Origin: Mycobacteriaceae bacterium
Lineage (GTDB): Bacteria; Pseudomonadota; Gammaproteobacteria; Burkholderiales; Burkholderiaceae_D
Direction: 5' to 3'
Assembly (NCBI GenBank): GCA_903970145.1
Contig: CAJCHO010000064.1
Location: forward strand, 1 to 64,000
Length of the DNA stretch: 64,000 bases
Below, piece by piece: positions 35,717 to 46,518 of the stretch (positions are counted from its first letter, which is position 1; every line of letters begins with the position of its first letter). The notes below the pieces were generated by a model. The model saw only the letters and a list, made by a program, of their open reading frames with translations. It did no database searches and was not told where the DNA came from. Both the position numbers and the translations under genes were made by a program.

Positions 35717-38497
35717 ATGGCGCGTCACCAACGTCGTATTCGAATCCCGCTGCTGCGCCGCACGGGACACTGGTCAGCATGGACGCGCAACTGGCTGGCG
35801 TTTTTCATCGGGCTTGCACTGTGCTGTTGGGTCGGGCACGTCTACGCACAGGTTACCTGGACGGGTGCCTCCAACAACCTGTTTACCGACATCGGCAACT
35901 GGTCGCCGGGGCAAATCCCGACTGCGAGCCAGATCGCCGATTTCCCGACTTCGTCGCAGACCACCATCGCTGTCATCGGGGCTTCGAATAGTGTCGCAGG
36001 ATTGCATTTTACCGCCGGTGCCAGTGGATACACCTTTCAGATCGGCTATCCACAGGGCGCGGCTGCCACCCTTAGCATCGGCGCCTCAGGGATCCAGAGT
36101 GCGAGCGGCGCGACGCAGTCGTTTCTGCTCGCCGCACCGAACGATGTGCTCAACTTCAGCGGCGCTGGCGCAAGTATCAATGGCCTCGTGACGATCAACG
36201 CCAACTCGACGCTAGCGGGGGTGAATTTTGGAGCTGGCACGAGCGCTGGTCTCGCGGCAATCATCATCAGCGATGGTGCGAGCTGCACCTTGACGAACGC
36301 AAGCGCAGGGGAAGCATTGCTGAGGGTGACCGCGAACTCGGTCGTGACCCTGGCCGGCACTTCGAGCGCGGCGGGGAGCAATATCATCAATGTCGGCGGC
36401 AACCTCTTTTTCAACCAGCAATCGAGCGGCGGCACCGCTTCAATCCTCAATGAGGGCGTTGTGATCTTCGCGGGCAACGCCAGTGCCGCCACTGCGCACA
36501 TCACCAATGACACAAACCTGCTGTTCGACAACCAAAGCAGCGCAGGCACGGCACGCATCGCCAATCTCGCCGGTGGGAATGTGGATTTTCTTGCACAAAG
36601 CAGTGCAGCTCGCACAATTATCACCAATGCCGGCACACTGACGTTTGGCCAGCAGGCCTCGGGGGGGCTCGCGCAGGTGGACAATATCGCCTCCGGGCTC
36701 ATCGCCATTACCGGCACTGCATCGACTGGGGGTTTGAGTGTCCAGAACGCAGCTTCGGCTCAGATCGACTTTCGGGCCGCGACTGCGGTCGATGTCGCGC
36801 TTGGCGCCTTGAATGGCGCAGGTCAGGTGATGATCGGCGGCCATACGCTGACGCTTGGCCTGTTGAATGGAAACGATAGTTTTGCGGGTTCAATCACCGG
36901 CAGCGCCGGCACTCTCGTCAAAGCCGGCACCGGTAACTTCATCGCGTCGGGGCAACTTAATTTCGGTGGCCCGCTTGAGATCTCCTCAGGAAGCATGGGG
37001 ATTGACGGCAGGCTCTTTGGCACGGCCGATGTCGCGTCCACGGCCGTCGTAGGTGGCGATGGCACGATTACGGGCAACCTGCAGCTCGCCTCGCGCGCCG
37101 AACTCCTGAACGGCGGCAGCCTGGGCAGCCTGCACGTCAACGGCGATGCCGCGTTCGCGCCTGGCGCGGTCATGCTCGCCAGCGTGGGTGGCTCATCGTC
37201 CAATGCACCACTGACGATCGGCGGATTCGTGAACCTCAATGGGGCGGACCTGCAGCTGCATGAGCTGTCGGCGAGTCCGGTCTCCGGCAGTACGGTCACC
37301 CTGATCAGCGCCGCTGGCGGGGTCGATGGCCGCTTTGCCGCGATCAGCGGCGCTCCTGCCGGATGGACCCCCTTCGTGCTCTATGAGCCGGACGCGGTCG
37401 TGCTCGAGTGGCTTCGCACCGGGTCGCTCGGGCTCGGGCTGCCGCTGTCGCCAAACCAGCAGGCTGTCAGCGGAGCAATCAGCCAGGACCCGGCGGTGGC
37501 GGCATTGGTGACCGGCCTTGACGGTAGCCAACTGGCAAGTGCCTTGCGGATGCTCTCGGGAGAAAGCTATGCCAGCGTGCGCGCGGCCAGCTTCGCTGAA
37601 TCGAACGACTTCCTGCGTGGCGTGGTTTCGCACCAGATCAACTTCGACGCCGCAGTGCTTGGCGCAGACGCCCTTGCGATTCCGGCGTGGCTATCGATCG
37701 AGCAGGTGGGCAGCCACGTCGGTGGTGACGGCAATGCCGGCGGTTACCAGCTAAGCACACAAGGCATGATCGGTGGCACGTCGCTGCCGCTACCGGTACC
37801 GGGCCTTTTATCCCTGGCAGCTGACGCCAGTCACGGTGAGATGGGTTTTGCCAACGCCGTGGCGAGCGCGCGGCTCGAACGGGCCGATCTGGCACTCACC
37901 TGGCAAAGTGCGCCGGGGCGCTGCAGTGTTCTTGCCGTCCTTGCCGCAGGCCAGACGATGGCCCATACGGCGCGTTCCGTGGCGCTTCCGGGCTATGCGG
38001 TCGACCCCAGCCCACAGCTCAATGAAAGCGATGTCGATGTGCATGGCGAACTGGATTGTTTCTGGCAGTCAGGTGCGACTCGCGTCATGCCGTTTCTGTC
38101 CTGGCAATGGAGTGGCGCTCGAAACGACGCCTTTGCCGAGCAGTCGAGCGACCCAAGCACCCTTTCTGCCACCGGGCAGAGCACAACGTCGATCTGGACC
38201 AGCGTCGGTGCACACCTCACCTGGCAGCCCGCTGCCGATTCGCACCTGGCGGCATCGCTTGCGATTGAAAATCTGAACGGTGCGCGAGCGAACTTCCTTA
38301 CGGCGCGCTTTGATTCACCGGGCACGCAGGACTTCACGGTGTCGTCTCCAGAAATCAGTCCGACGCGTCTCGTCGCCTCCGTAAACTGGGAACACCGCCT
38401 CGCAGATGGACTGGCAGTCGAGGCACAACTGGCGAGCCAGTCGAGTCGTCGCGATCGTGACTCGCAGGCTTACCTCGGAGTGCGGATAGCCTGGTAA
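35717..38497 (+). CDS. Type V autotransporter with beta-helix passenger
   Basis: A 926-residue secreted protein. Residues 1-43 form an extended signal peptide (basic start, hydrophobic core FFIGLALCCWVGHVYAQ). The passenger opens with TWTGASNNLF...GNWSPG and carries imperfect repeats of about 25 residues containing FxxQSSxGTAxIxN, as expected of beta-helix rungs. A junction (LRMLSGESYASVRAASF) leads to a C-terminal beta-barrel domain that ends in GVRIAW. ATG 35717 has GAGGAG upstream. Likely surface-exposed; ligand unknown. Two cysteines occur in the barrel, which is uncommon. Confidence 0.85.
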   Translation: MARHQRRIRIPLLRRTGHWSAWTRNWLAFFIGLALCCWVGHVYAQVTWTGASNNLFTDIGNWSPGQIPTASQIADFPTSSQTTIAVIGASNSVAGLHFTAGASGYTFQIGYPQGAAATLSIGASGIQSASGATQSFLLAAPNDVLNFSGAGASINGLVTINANSTLAGVNFGAGTSAGLAAIIISDGASCTLTNASAGEALLRVTANSVVTLAGTSSAAGSNIINVGGNLFFNQQSSGGTASILNEGVVIFAGNASAATAHITNDTNLLFDNQSSAGTARIANLAGGNVDFLAQSSAARTIITNAGTLTFGQQASGGLAQVDNIASGLIAITGTASTGGLSVQNAASAQIDFRAATAVDVALGALNGAGQVMIGGHTLTLGLLNGNDSFAGSITGSAGTLVKAGTGNFIASGQLNFGGPLEISSGSMGIDGRLFGTADVASTAVVGGDGTITGNLQLASRAELLNGGSLGSLHVNGDAAFAPGAVMLASVGGSSSNAPLTIGGFVNLNGADLQLHELSASPVSGSTVTLISAAGGVDGRFAAISGAPAGWTPFVLYEPDAVVLEWLRTGSLGLGLPLSPNQQAVSGAISQDPAVAALVTGLDGSQLASALRMLSGESYASVRAASFAESNDFLRGVVSHQINFDAAVLGADALAIPAWLSIEQVGSHVGGDGNAGGYQLSTQGMIGGTSLPLPVPGLLSLAADASHGEMGFANAVASARLERADLALTWQSAPGRCSVLAVLAAGQTMAHTARSVALPGYAVDPSPQLNESDVDVHGELDCFWQSGATRVMPFLSWQWSGARNDAFAEQSSDPSTLSATGQSTTSIWTSVGAHLTWQPAADSHLAASLAIENLNGARANFLTARFDSPGTQDFTVSSPEISPTRLVASVNWEHRLADGLAVEAQLASQSSRRDRDSQAYLGVRIAW

Positions 38498-38568
38498 CGT
38501 ACGCTGTGTCGCAGTCAGCGATTGGGCGGACGCAATACCACGCCCAGAAGCGTGCCGTGACTAGATGG

Positions 38569-39420
38569 CTAGCGGATCCACTGTTCGCTACGGGTCCAGA
38601 GTTCGCCAGCAAGCGCAGGGTCGCGCGCCAGCCTGCCTGGTTCCTTGGGTCGGGATTCGTCGTAGTAGAGACCGCTCTGGCCGGCCAGCGCTGCCGAGGT
38701 CGCACAATGCAAGGTCGTCTGGGCGCCCTCTTCGGTGGAAATCATCCCGAGCTTCATGAGCGGTCTTAGCGGCCACGGCACATGACGCCAGACGTCGCTC
38801 GCCACCACGCCGGGATGAAGCGAATAGGTAGTCACTCCGGTTCCTGCCAAGCGGCGCCCAAGCTCGGCGCTAAATAGGACGTTGGCCAGCTTTGAGGTGC
38901 TGTACTCCGGCAGGGCAGTCCGACTCGCGGTCTTCGCCCGTACTGCCTGCCAGTCGATCCCGGTACTGCGGTAGTGCGCGCGGCTAGCGACGGTCACGAT
39001 GCGCGCCGGCGCGCTTGACTTGATCCGGTCGAGCAAGAGTGAAGTCAGCAGGAAAGTTCCCATGTGATTCACGCCGAAGGCGAGCTCGAAGCCAGACTCT
39101 GACATGCCGCGCGCACCAGCGAGCCCGGCGTTGTTGATGAGCAGATGCAAGGCGGTGCCACGCGCCAGAAACTGCTCGGCGCATTTGCGGATCGAAGCGA
39201 AGTCACCCAGATCAAGTTCGAGCCACTCTACCGCTGTCGGACCGGCAAGCGCTCTGATCTCGTCAAGCGCGTCCTCCGTGCGCTCCTTCGAGCGCGTCGC
39301 AATGAAGACCTGCGCCCCCTGGCGCGCCAGTTCCCGTGCCGTGACCCGTCCGATTCCGGTGTTGGCACCAGTCACTAGCGCAACGCGCCCGGCTAGCGGC
39401 TTTTCCAGTTTGGATGACAT
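38569..39420 (-). CDS. SDR family oxidoreductase, retinol-dehydrogenase-like
   Basis: A 283-residue short-chain dehydrogenase with TGANTGIG (17-24), NNAG (96-99), S146, Y173 and K177 (YSTSK). The pattern LHPGVVASDVWRH and the overall length resemble the retinol/WW-domain oxidoreductase-like group of bacterial SDRs. Substrate unknown. It lies downstream of ssb on the same strand with a 30-base gap. Confidence 0.88.
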   Translation of the reverse strand: MSSKLEKPLAGRVALVTGANTGIGRVTARELARQGAQVFIATRSKERTEDALDEIRALAGPTAVEWLELDLGDFASIRKCAEQFLARGTALHLLINNAGLAGARGMSESGFELAFGVNHMGTFLLTSLLLDRIKSSAPARIVTVASRAHYRSTGIDWQAVRAKTASRTALPEYSTSKLANVLFSAELGRRLAGTGVTTYSLHPGVVASDVWRHVPWPLRPLMKLGMISTEEGAQTTLHCATSAALAGQSGLYYDESRPKEPGRLARDPALAGELWTRSEQWIR

Positions 39421-39450
39421 AGGACTCGCGCTCTTTCTCTGGGCGAGGCG

Positions 39451-39930
39451 TCAGAACGGAATATCGTCGTCCATGTCCTCGAAATTGCCGGCGGGCTTTT
39501 TCGCGCCTGCCGACTTGCTGGCCGGCTTACTGCTGGCAGCTTCATATTCGCGACCGCCGCCTTCATCCATGGGGACGCTTGCGCCACCGGATCCGCCGCG
39601 ACTGCCAAGCATCTGCATGACGTCAGCGATCACTTCGGTGGTGTATCGATCCTGCCCTTCCTTGTCCTGCCATTTGCGCGTACGCAGCTTTCCCTCGACG
39701 TAGACCGAAGAGCCCTTCTTGAGGTATTCGGCAGCAACTTCAGCAAGTCTGCGATAAAAAGTCACTCGATGCCATTCGGTGGCTTCCTTTTTCTCGCCAC
39801 TGGTCTTGTCTGTCCAGGTATCTGAAGTCGCGATGGTCACGTTGGTAACCGCTTCGCCATTGGGCATATAACGCGTTTCCGGATCACGTCCGAGGTTACC
39901 TACGAGAATTACTTTATTGACCGAAGCCAT
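39451..39930 (-). CDS. ssb: Single-stranded DNA-binding protein
   Basis: A 159-residue SSB: an N-terminal OB fold ([18 protein letters not shown], then [21 protein letters not shown]), a flexible Gly/Ser/Lys-rich linker and the acidic partner-binding tip MDDDIPF. It coats single-stranded DNA in replication and repair. It is divergent from uvrA, an arrangement widespread in proteobacteria. I looked for an SOS box (CTGT-N8-ACAG) between the two and did not find a clear one. Confidence 0.97.
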   Translation of the reverse strand: MASVNKVILVGNLGRDPETRYMPNGEAVTNVTIATSDTWTDKTSGEKKEATEWHRVTFYRRLAEVAAEYLKKGSSVYVEGKLRTRKWQDKEGQDRYTTEVIADVMQMLGSRGGSGGASVPMDEGGGREYEAASSKPASKSAGAKKPAGNFEDMDDDIPF

Positions 39931-40130
39931 TGAAAATCTCCTGGGCGCGGGTGCCAGCGCGCGGGACTATCGGCGCGGCCCTGATGAGGGTGACTAGTTG
40001 CGCTATATTAGCAGGTTGCCCAAGCACGCCGCAGCGCTGGTGCAGTCCGGAATGCACTTACGAACCGGCGCGCCTGCGACCAGTGCACATCGTGTGCACG
40101 CCGGCGCCTGGGCGCGCAACCAGACCAGAC

Positions 40131-42971
40131 ATGGACCAGATTCGAATCCGCGGTGCCCGCACTCACAATCTCAAGAATGTCAGCCTCGATCTACCGCGCG
40201 ATCAGCTGGTAGTCATTACCGGCCTGTCCGGGTCGGGGAAGTCATCGCTGGCTTTTGACACGCTCTACGCTGAAGGCCAGCGACGCTATGTCGAATCGCT
40301 CTCCGTGTACGCGCGCCAATTCCTGCAACTCATGGAAAAGCCCGACGTCGATCTCATCGAGGGCCTGTCGCCCGCAATATCGATCGAGCAGAAGGCGACT
40401 TCGCACAATCCGCGCTCAACCGTCGGCACGGTTACGGAGATTCACGACTACCTGCGCTTGCTGTACGCCCGCGTCGGTACACCCTATTGTCCGGAGCATC
40501 AGTTGCCGCTTGAAGCGCAGACCGTGGCGCAGATGGTCGATGCCGTCCTGGCGATGCCGGAGGGCACACGCCTGATGATCCTGGCGCCCGCGGTGCGCGA
40601 ACGCAAGGGCGAGCACCTCGACCTATTCCAGGCTATGCAGGCCCAGGGCTTCGTGCGCTTTCGGGTCGATGGCAAGATTGTCGAGGCCGAAGCGCTTCCC
40701 AAGTTAAAGAAAACCGAGAAGCACAATATCGATGTCGTCGTCGATCGCTTAAAGACCGACCCGGCATTAAAGCAGCGCCTGGCCGAATCATTCGAAACCG
40801 CGCTGCGTCACGCCGACGGGCGGGTCATCGCGCTGGAGATGGACGGCGGTCGTGAACATGTCTACTCGAGCCGCTTTGCCTGTCCGATCTGCAGTTACAG
40901 CCTGCAGGAGCTCGAGCCGCGCCTGTTCTCGTTCAACAACCCGATGGGCGCCTGCCCGACCTGCGACGGTCTGGGCTCGATCCAGTTTTTTGATCCGCGC
41001 CGGGTCGTGGCTTTTCCCAATCTGAGCCTTGCCAGTGGCGCAATCAAGGGCTGGGACCGACGCAATCAGTTCTACTTTCAGATGCTGCAGAACCTCGCGG
41101 CCGCTTACGAATTCGATATCGAGACGCCGTTCGAGAAACTGGACAAGGCGGCCCAGGATGTCGTGCTCTACGGATCGGGTAAGCGCGCCGTTGCCTTCAC
41201 CTATATCAACGAGCGCGGACGCAGCGTGGTCCGCGAGCACCCCTTCGAGGGGGTCATCACCAATCTTGAGCGGCGCTACCGCGAGACCGACTCGGTGACA
41301 GTGCGTGAGGAACTCGCGAAGTACCTCAATAACAAACCCTGCCCGGAGTGCGCCGGTACGCGCCTGCGTATCGAGGCACGCAACGTGCGCGTCGGAGCGC
41401 GCGGCAATGATCGGCCGATTTTCGAAGTGAGCGCCATGCCGCTGCGGGAATCGCTCGGCTGGTTCGAAGGCATGCATCTGGAGGGCGCTAAGCGCGAAAT
41501 CGCCGAGCGCATCATCAAGGAAATCGTCTCGCGCTTGAAATTTCTCAATAACGTCGGCCTGAACTATCTGTCGCTGGACCGCAGCGCCGAGACGCTGTCT
41601 GGCGGCGAAGCCCAGCGCATACGCCTGGCCTCGCAAATCGGCTCGGGCTTGACCGGGGTGATGTATGTGCTCGATGAACCGTCGATCGGCCTTCATCAGC
41701 GCGACAACGATCGGCTGATTGCCACCCTGAAGCATCTGCGCGACCTCGGAAATTCGGTGCTGGTGGTTGAACATGACGAGGACATGATTCGCGCGGCCGA
41801 TCACGTCGTCGATATGGGACCAGGTGCCGGTGTGCACGGCGGCAGGATCATCGCCCAGGGCACTCCGGCAGACATAGAGGCCGACAAGGAGTCGCTCACC
41901 GGACACTATCTGGCCGGTCAATTGCGCATCGAGGTGCCGAAAAAGCGTACGGCGCGGCGCAAGGGCGCGCAGCTGGTGATTGAAGGCGCGCGCGGCAATA
42001 ATCTGCGCCAGGTCCGCCTCGAATTGCCCGTCGGCCTGCTGGTGTGCGTGTCGGGCGTCTCGGGCTCGGGCAAATCGACCCTCGTCAATGACACGCTCTA
42101 CCATGCCGTCGCACGCCATCTGTACGGCTCCTCGGCGGAACCCGCTCCATTCGAAGCGATCAGCGGACTCGAGCATTTCGACAAGGTCATCAATGTCGAT
42201 CAGAGCCCGATCGGCCGCACGCCGCGCTCGAATCCGGCGACCTACACGGGCCTGTTCACGCCGATTCGCGAATTATTCGCGGGTGTGCCGGCGGCCAAGG
42301 AGCGCGGCTACGAGGCCGGTCGCTTCTCCTTTAACGTCAAGGGTGGGCGTTGCGAAGCCTGTCAGGGCGATGGTGTCCTGAAGGTGGAGATGCACTTCCT
42401 GCCGGACGTCTATGTGCCGTGCGATGTCTGTCACGGCAAGCGCTATAACCGGGAGACGCTCGAGATTCGCTACAAGGGCAAGAGCATTTCCGAGGTACTG
42501 GAGATGACCGCTGAAGACGCCCACGAGTTTTTCAAACCGGTGCCGGCGGTTGCGCGCAAGCTGCATACCCTGCTCGAGGTCGGTCTGGGCTACATCTGCC
42601 TTGGGCAGTCGGCCACGACCCTGTCGGGCGGCGAGGCGCAGCGCGTCAAGCTCTCTCTTGAACTGTCCAAGCGCGACACCGGGCGCACGCTCTACATCCT
42701 CGACGAACCGACAACCGGCCTGCATTTTCACGACATCGCGCTCCTGTTGCGCGTCATTCACGCGCTGCGCGATCACGGCAATACGGTGGTGATCATCGAG
42801 CACAATCTGGATGTCATCAAGACTGCCGACTGGGTGATCGATCTGGGACCCGAAGGCGGAGATGGTGGCGGCCAGATCATTGCCGAGGGAACGCCCGAGC
42901 AGGTCGCAGCCAATCCGGCGAGCTATACCGGCATGCACCTCGCACCGCACCTGCGGCAGCAGAAATCCTAG
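40131..42971 (+). CDS. uvrA: Excinuclease ABC subunit A
   Basis: A 946-residue damage-recognition ATPase of nucleotide excision repair. Two ABC modules: Walker [10 protein letters not shown] near the start and GVSGSGKST in the second half, each with a signature (LSGGEAQR). Zinc-binding cysteine pairs are seen at CPICS...CPTC and CEAC...CDVC. The open frame reaches back to 39930, but the family N-terminus ([16 protein letters not shown]) starts at ATG 40131. Its stop overlaps the convergent esterase gene by 4 bases. Confidence 0.97.
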   Translation: MDQIRIRGARTHNLKNVSLDLPRDQLVVITGLSGSGKSSLAFDTLYAEGQRRYVESLSVYARQFLQLMEKPDVDLIEGLSPAISIEQKATSHNPRSTVGTVTEIHDYLRLLYARVGTPYCPEHQLPLEAQTVAQMVDAVLAMPEGTRLMILAPAVRERKGEHLDLFQAMQAQGFVRFRVDGKIVEAEALPKLKKTEKHNIDVVVDRLKTDPALKQRLAESFETALRHADGRVIALEMDGGREHVYSSRFACPICSYSLQELEPRLFSFNNPMGACPTCDGLGSIQFFDPRRVVAFPNLSLASGAIKGWDRRNQFYFQMLQNLAAAYEFDIETPFEKLDKAAQDVVLYGSGKRAVAFTYINERGRSVVREHPFEGVITNLERRYRETDSVTVREELAKYLNNKPCPECAGTRLRIEARNVRVGARGNDRPIFEVSAMPLRESLGWFEGMHLEGAKREIAERIIKEIVSRLKFLNNVGLNYLSLDRSAETLSGGEAQRIRLASQIGSGLTGVMYVLDEPSIGLHQRDNDRLIATLKHLRDLGNSVLVVEHDEDMIRAADHVVDMGPGAGVHGGRIIAQGTPADIEADKESLTGHYLAGQLRIEVPKKRTARRKGAQLVIEGARGNNLRQVRLELPVGLLVCVSGVSGSGKSTLVNDTLYHAVARHLYGSSAEPAPFEAISGLEHFDKVINVDQSPIGRTPRSNPATYTGLFTPIRELFAGVPAAKERGYEAGRFSFNVKGGRCEACQGDGVLKVEMHFLPDVYVPCDVCHGKRYNRETLEIRYKGKSISEVLEMTAEDAHEFFKPVPAVARKLHTLLEVGLGYICLGQSATTLSGGEAQRVKLSLELSKRDTGRTLYILDEPTTGLHFHDIALLLRVIHALRDHGNTVVIIEHNLDVIKTADWVIDLGPEGGDGGGQIIAEGTPEQVAANPASYTGMHLAPHLRQQKS

Positions 42972-43867
42972 GCGCTGCGCTTGATGATGAAGGCGCTCAT
43001 GTCGTCGAGCACCGGTGCCAGGCCACGCAAGGGCCACGCCAGGGCGCCAATGAGCGTCGTATGGCTCACGCGGTCGTAGATTTTCAGCTCGACGCTCGCT
43101 CCGACCTCGCGCAGGCGCATTGCCAGCACCTCGCTATTGCGATCCGGAAACACGGTCGTGTCGTCGCGTGCGGCGAGCAGCAGACTCGCGGGTGCGCGCG
43201 CGCTGACGTGCGCGACGGGTTGTGAGTCAGCGGGTGAATCAGGGAAAAAGAAAATCGGCTTGACCGCCTCGGCGGTGATCGGCAGGAAATTGTAGGGGCC
43301 GGCAAGGCCGATGAAGCCACGCAACTGGGCTGGATCGATTCCGTAAGGCGCGGTCCAGCGCGGATCCAGGGCGATCATGGCTGCGTTGTATGCGCCTGCG
43401 CTATGCCCGGCTACGAATACGCACTGCGGATCGCCGCCGTAGTCATTGACGTGCTCGACGGTCCAGGCGAGCGCCGCAGCGCTGTCCTCCACAAAGCCTG
43501 GGTAGCGCACCTGAGGATAGACCCGGTAGTCGGCAATGACCACCACGAAGCCGCGCGAAGCGAGCGCCTCGCCGACGAAGAGGTAATCACCGCGGCGCCC
43601 CGATCTCCAGCTGCCCCCATAGAAAAACAGCACTACCGGTGCACGGCCGGCCCGGGTATCGGGTTGATAGACGTCGAGCATCTGGCGCGGGTCGTTGCCG
43701 TAGGCAATCTCGCCATGGCGCGTATAGCCGGGTGCACGCGCAGCCAGTCCGTTGAGGATGCCTACCGGGGAGCAGGCCGTGAATAAAGCGGCGAGGCTCG
43801 CAAGGACACCGCGCCGCGTGATACGTGCCGCGGCGCTGTCTTGCGGCTGCTTACCGGATTGACTCAT
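42968..43867 (-). CDS. Alpha/beta-hydrolase, Tat-exported lipoprotein esterase
   Basis: A 299-residue hydrolase of the BD-FAE/carboxylesterase type. The N-terminus has a twin-arginine motif (ITRRGVLAS) followed by a lipobox (LFTAC), so it is probably a folded, lipid-anchored envelope protein. The nucleophile elbow is GHSAG, an oxyanion segment FFYGGSW lies before it, and the later aspartate and histidine are in AARDDTTVF and RVSHTTL. Substrate unknown. Confidence 0.85.
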   Translation of the reverse strand: MSQSGKQPQDSAAARITRRGVLASLAALFTACSPVGILNGLAARAPGYTRHGEIAYGNDPRQMLDVYQPDTRAGRAPVVLFFYGGSWRSGRRGDYLFVGEALASRGFVVVIADYRVYPQVRYPGFVEDSAAALAWTVEHVNDYGGDPQCVFVAGHSAGAYNAAMIALDPRWTAPYGIDPAQLRGFIGLAGPYNFLPITAEAVKPIFFFPDSPADSQPVAHVSARAPASLLLAARDDTTVFPDRNSEVLAMRLREVGASVELKIYDRVSHTTLIGALAWPLRGLAPVLDDMSAFIIKRSA

Positions 43868-43900
43868 CTAGCGTGGTACGCGCACGCGCGGTCCACGGAT

Positions 43901-44926
<1,026 letters not shown>

Positions 44927-44984
44927 TTACGAAAATTTACAGATATGTGCGCTAACGCACTCGAACTTTTCAGATATGGCCCAA

Positions 44985-45098
44985 TCATACGTTACAGATG
45001 GCTTCGGTCATCTCCCGCTTCACCTCCCTGAGCGGGTGCCTTTTACGAGAAGGCGTTCCTACCCCGGCGTCATTCCCCTTGCGCCGGGGTTTTTTTTT
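44985..45098 (+). ncRNA. Predicted structured small RNA with anti-Shine-Dalgarno loop and terminator
   Basis: Four consecutive stem-loops can be drawn: GATGGC-TTCG-GTCATC (44997-45012, a C(UUCG)G tetraloop), CCCGCT / AGCGGG with loop TCACCTCCCTG (45014-45036), GCCTT / AAGGC (45038-45054), and an intrinsic terminator with nine Ts (45062-45098). The second loop contains TCACCTCC, matching the anti-Shine-Dalgarno end of 16S rRNA, as in C-rich-loop regulatory RNAs that bind ribosome sites. The 5' end is a guess; no convincing promoter was found. Confidence 0.5.
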
Positions 45099-45721
45099 GC
45101 CTCTTTCAGACCAAGCAGTTCGAGCACGCGTTCTTGCGCCTCTTCAACGCCGCTACGCTTAAGACTCGACAGAAGGGCCGCCGAATTCGCGCCGCCATAT
45201 CCGCGCAAGGTGCGCAGTGACTCTTCGAGTACCCGAGCCGCCTCGGCGCGATTGAGCTTGTCCGCCTTGGTCAAAAGCGCGTGTACCGGCTTGCCAGTCG
45301 GCGCGAACCAGTCGAGCAGCGCGCAGTCGAGATCAAGAAGCGGCCGGCGCGCATCCATCACCAGCACAAGCGCCACGAGCGTGTCGCGCTGACGGATATA
45401 GGCGCCTAGCGCGTCCGACCAGTAGCTCTGCGTCGTGTGGCCTGCCTTCGCATAACCGTAGCCGGGTAGATCGACCAGAAACGCCGCGGGGACGTCAGGA
45501 TCCCCGGTCTGCGCGCCGATGCCAAAATAATTCAAGTGCTGGGTGCGCCCGGGAGTCTTGGACGCGAAGGCCAGACGTTTTTGCTGGCACAGCGCGTTGA
45601 TGGCGCTCGACTTGCCGGCGTTCGAGCGACCGGCAAAGGCGATCTCGGGAACTCCCAGCATCGGCAACTGCTCGAGCACCCCCACCGTGGTGAAAAAACG
45701 CGCCTGCTGCAACATCGACAT
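45059..45721 (-). CDS. engB: Ribosome biogenesis GTPase YihA/YsxC (EngB)
   Basis: A 220-residue TrmE-Era-EngA-like small GTPase involved in large-subunit assembly. G1 GRSNAGKSS, G3 DLPGYG and G4 TKADKL are all present. The open frame extends to 45847, but ATG 45721 (MSMLQQARFF) matches the family N-terminus and avoids overlap with the divergent cytochrome c4 promoter. The stop lies beside the plus-strand terminator. Confidence 0.95.
   Translation of the reverse strand: MSMLQQARFFTTVGVLEQLPMLGVPEIAFAGRSNAGKSSAINALCQQKRLAFASKTPGRTQHLNYFGIGAQTGDPDVPAAFLVDLPGYGYAKAGHTTQSYWSDALGAYIRQRDTLVALVLVMDARRPLLDLDCALLDWFAPTGKPVHALLTKADKLNRAEAARVLEESLRTLRGYGGANSAALLSSLKRSGVEEAQERVLELLGLKEAKKNPGARGMTPG
45062..45098 (+). 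terminator. Intrinsic terminator ending the predicted small RNA
   Basis: An 8-base stem CCCCGGCG / CGCCGGGG followed by nine T residues on the plus strand. It slightly overlaps the stop of engB, which is on the other strand. No plus-strand protein gene ends here, so it should terminate a non-coding transcript. Confidence 0.85.
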
Positions 45722-45788
45722 GGGGCAATGCCCCGGCGGCACGGCGGCGCTGCACCGTCTGCCTATAGGGCGGGAATGGGAAGTTCGG

Positions 45789-45794
45789 TATAAT
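45789..45794 (+). promoter_or_regulatory. -10 box candidate for cytochrome c4
   Basis: A perfect TATAAT on the plus strand about 80 bases before the cytochrome start. The -35 region at the expected distance does not match the consensus, so activator dependence or a false match are both possible. Confidence 0.35.
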
Positions 45795-45873
45795 AAATCG
45801 TTTGCCGCCCGACAATTCGATTTGCCCGACATTGATCCGGCCTGCACTGAAAATTAGACCAATAGGACCACCG

Positions 45874-46509
45874 ATGACCCGCGCCGTCGCCCTTTTCACG
45901 ACACTCGCAAGCCTTGTCCTCATCATCTGCCCGGCATGGGGTGAAGACACGCCCGCAGCAGCGACCGGACCTGATCTCGCCAAGGGACAGGCCGTTGCCA
46001 GCCAGGTATGTGCGGCCTGCCATGGACCGGATGGCAATGCGATCGCGGTGATCTATCCGAAGCTGGCCGGACAGCCTGCGCAATACATCGTCAAGCAGCT
46101 CAAGAATTTCAAGACCGGTGATCGTGTCAATCCGATCATGGGTCCGTATGCCGCGGCGCTGAGTGAATCCGACATGGAGAACGTGGCGGCCTATTTCGCG
46201 AAGCAATCGGTCAAGCCGGCGATGGCCAAGATCGCCCTCGACAAGAACGTGCTCGGACAGAAGATCTATCGGGCCGGCCTCGCCGACAAGGGCGTTCCCG
46301 CCTGCGCTGCCTGCCACGGCCCGGCGGGAGCCGGTCTGCCGGCGCAGTATCCCGCGCTTGGTGGCCAGTGGCCGGAGTACTCCGCTGCACAGCTGACGGC
46401 CTTCCACGACGGCGTGCGCCACAATGGCCCGATGATGCTCACCATCTCGCAACGCATGTCCGACAGCGAGATCAAGGCCGTGTCCGACTACATGGCCGGA
46501 CTGCATTAG
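45874..46509 (+). CDS. Diheme cytochrome c4
   Basis: A 211-residue periplasmic electron carrier with a signal peptide (ends about IICPAWG, residue 23) and two homologous class I cytochrome c domains. The heme sites are CAACH at 46-50 and CAACH at 144-148; methionine ligands are likely in NPIMGPY and NGPMMLTI. It passes electrons to terminal oxidases. ATG 45874 follows AGGACC. Convergent with lysA. Confidence 0.94.
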   Translation: MTRAVALFTTLASLVLIICPAWGEDTPAAATGPDLAKGQAVASQVCAACHGPDGNAIAVIYPKLAGQPAQYIVKQLKNFKTGDRVNPIMGPYAAALSESDMENVAAYFAKQSVKPAMAKIALDKNVLGQKIYRAGLADKGVPACAACHGPAGAGLPAQYPALGGQWPEYSAAQLTAFHDGVRHNGPMMLTISQRMSDSEIKAVSDYMAGLH

Positions 46510-46518
46510 CCTGATCGA

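Noticed and set aside
39931-40130. SOS box between ssb and uvrA
   Set aside because: No CTGT-N8-ACAG match found on inspection.
40788-42176. 462-codon minus-strand frame opposite uvrA
   Set aside because: Lies entirely within uvrA, whose motifs are intact on the other strand.
44976-45392. Plus-strand protein gene starting between hemB and engB
   Set aside because: The frame crosses the stem-loops and the nine-T terminator and then runs antisense to engB; a non-coding RNA explains the region better.
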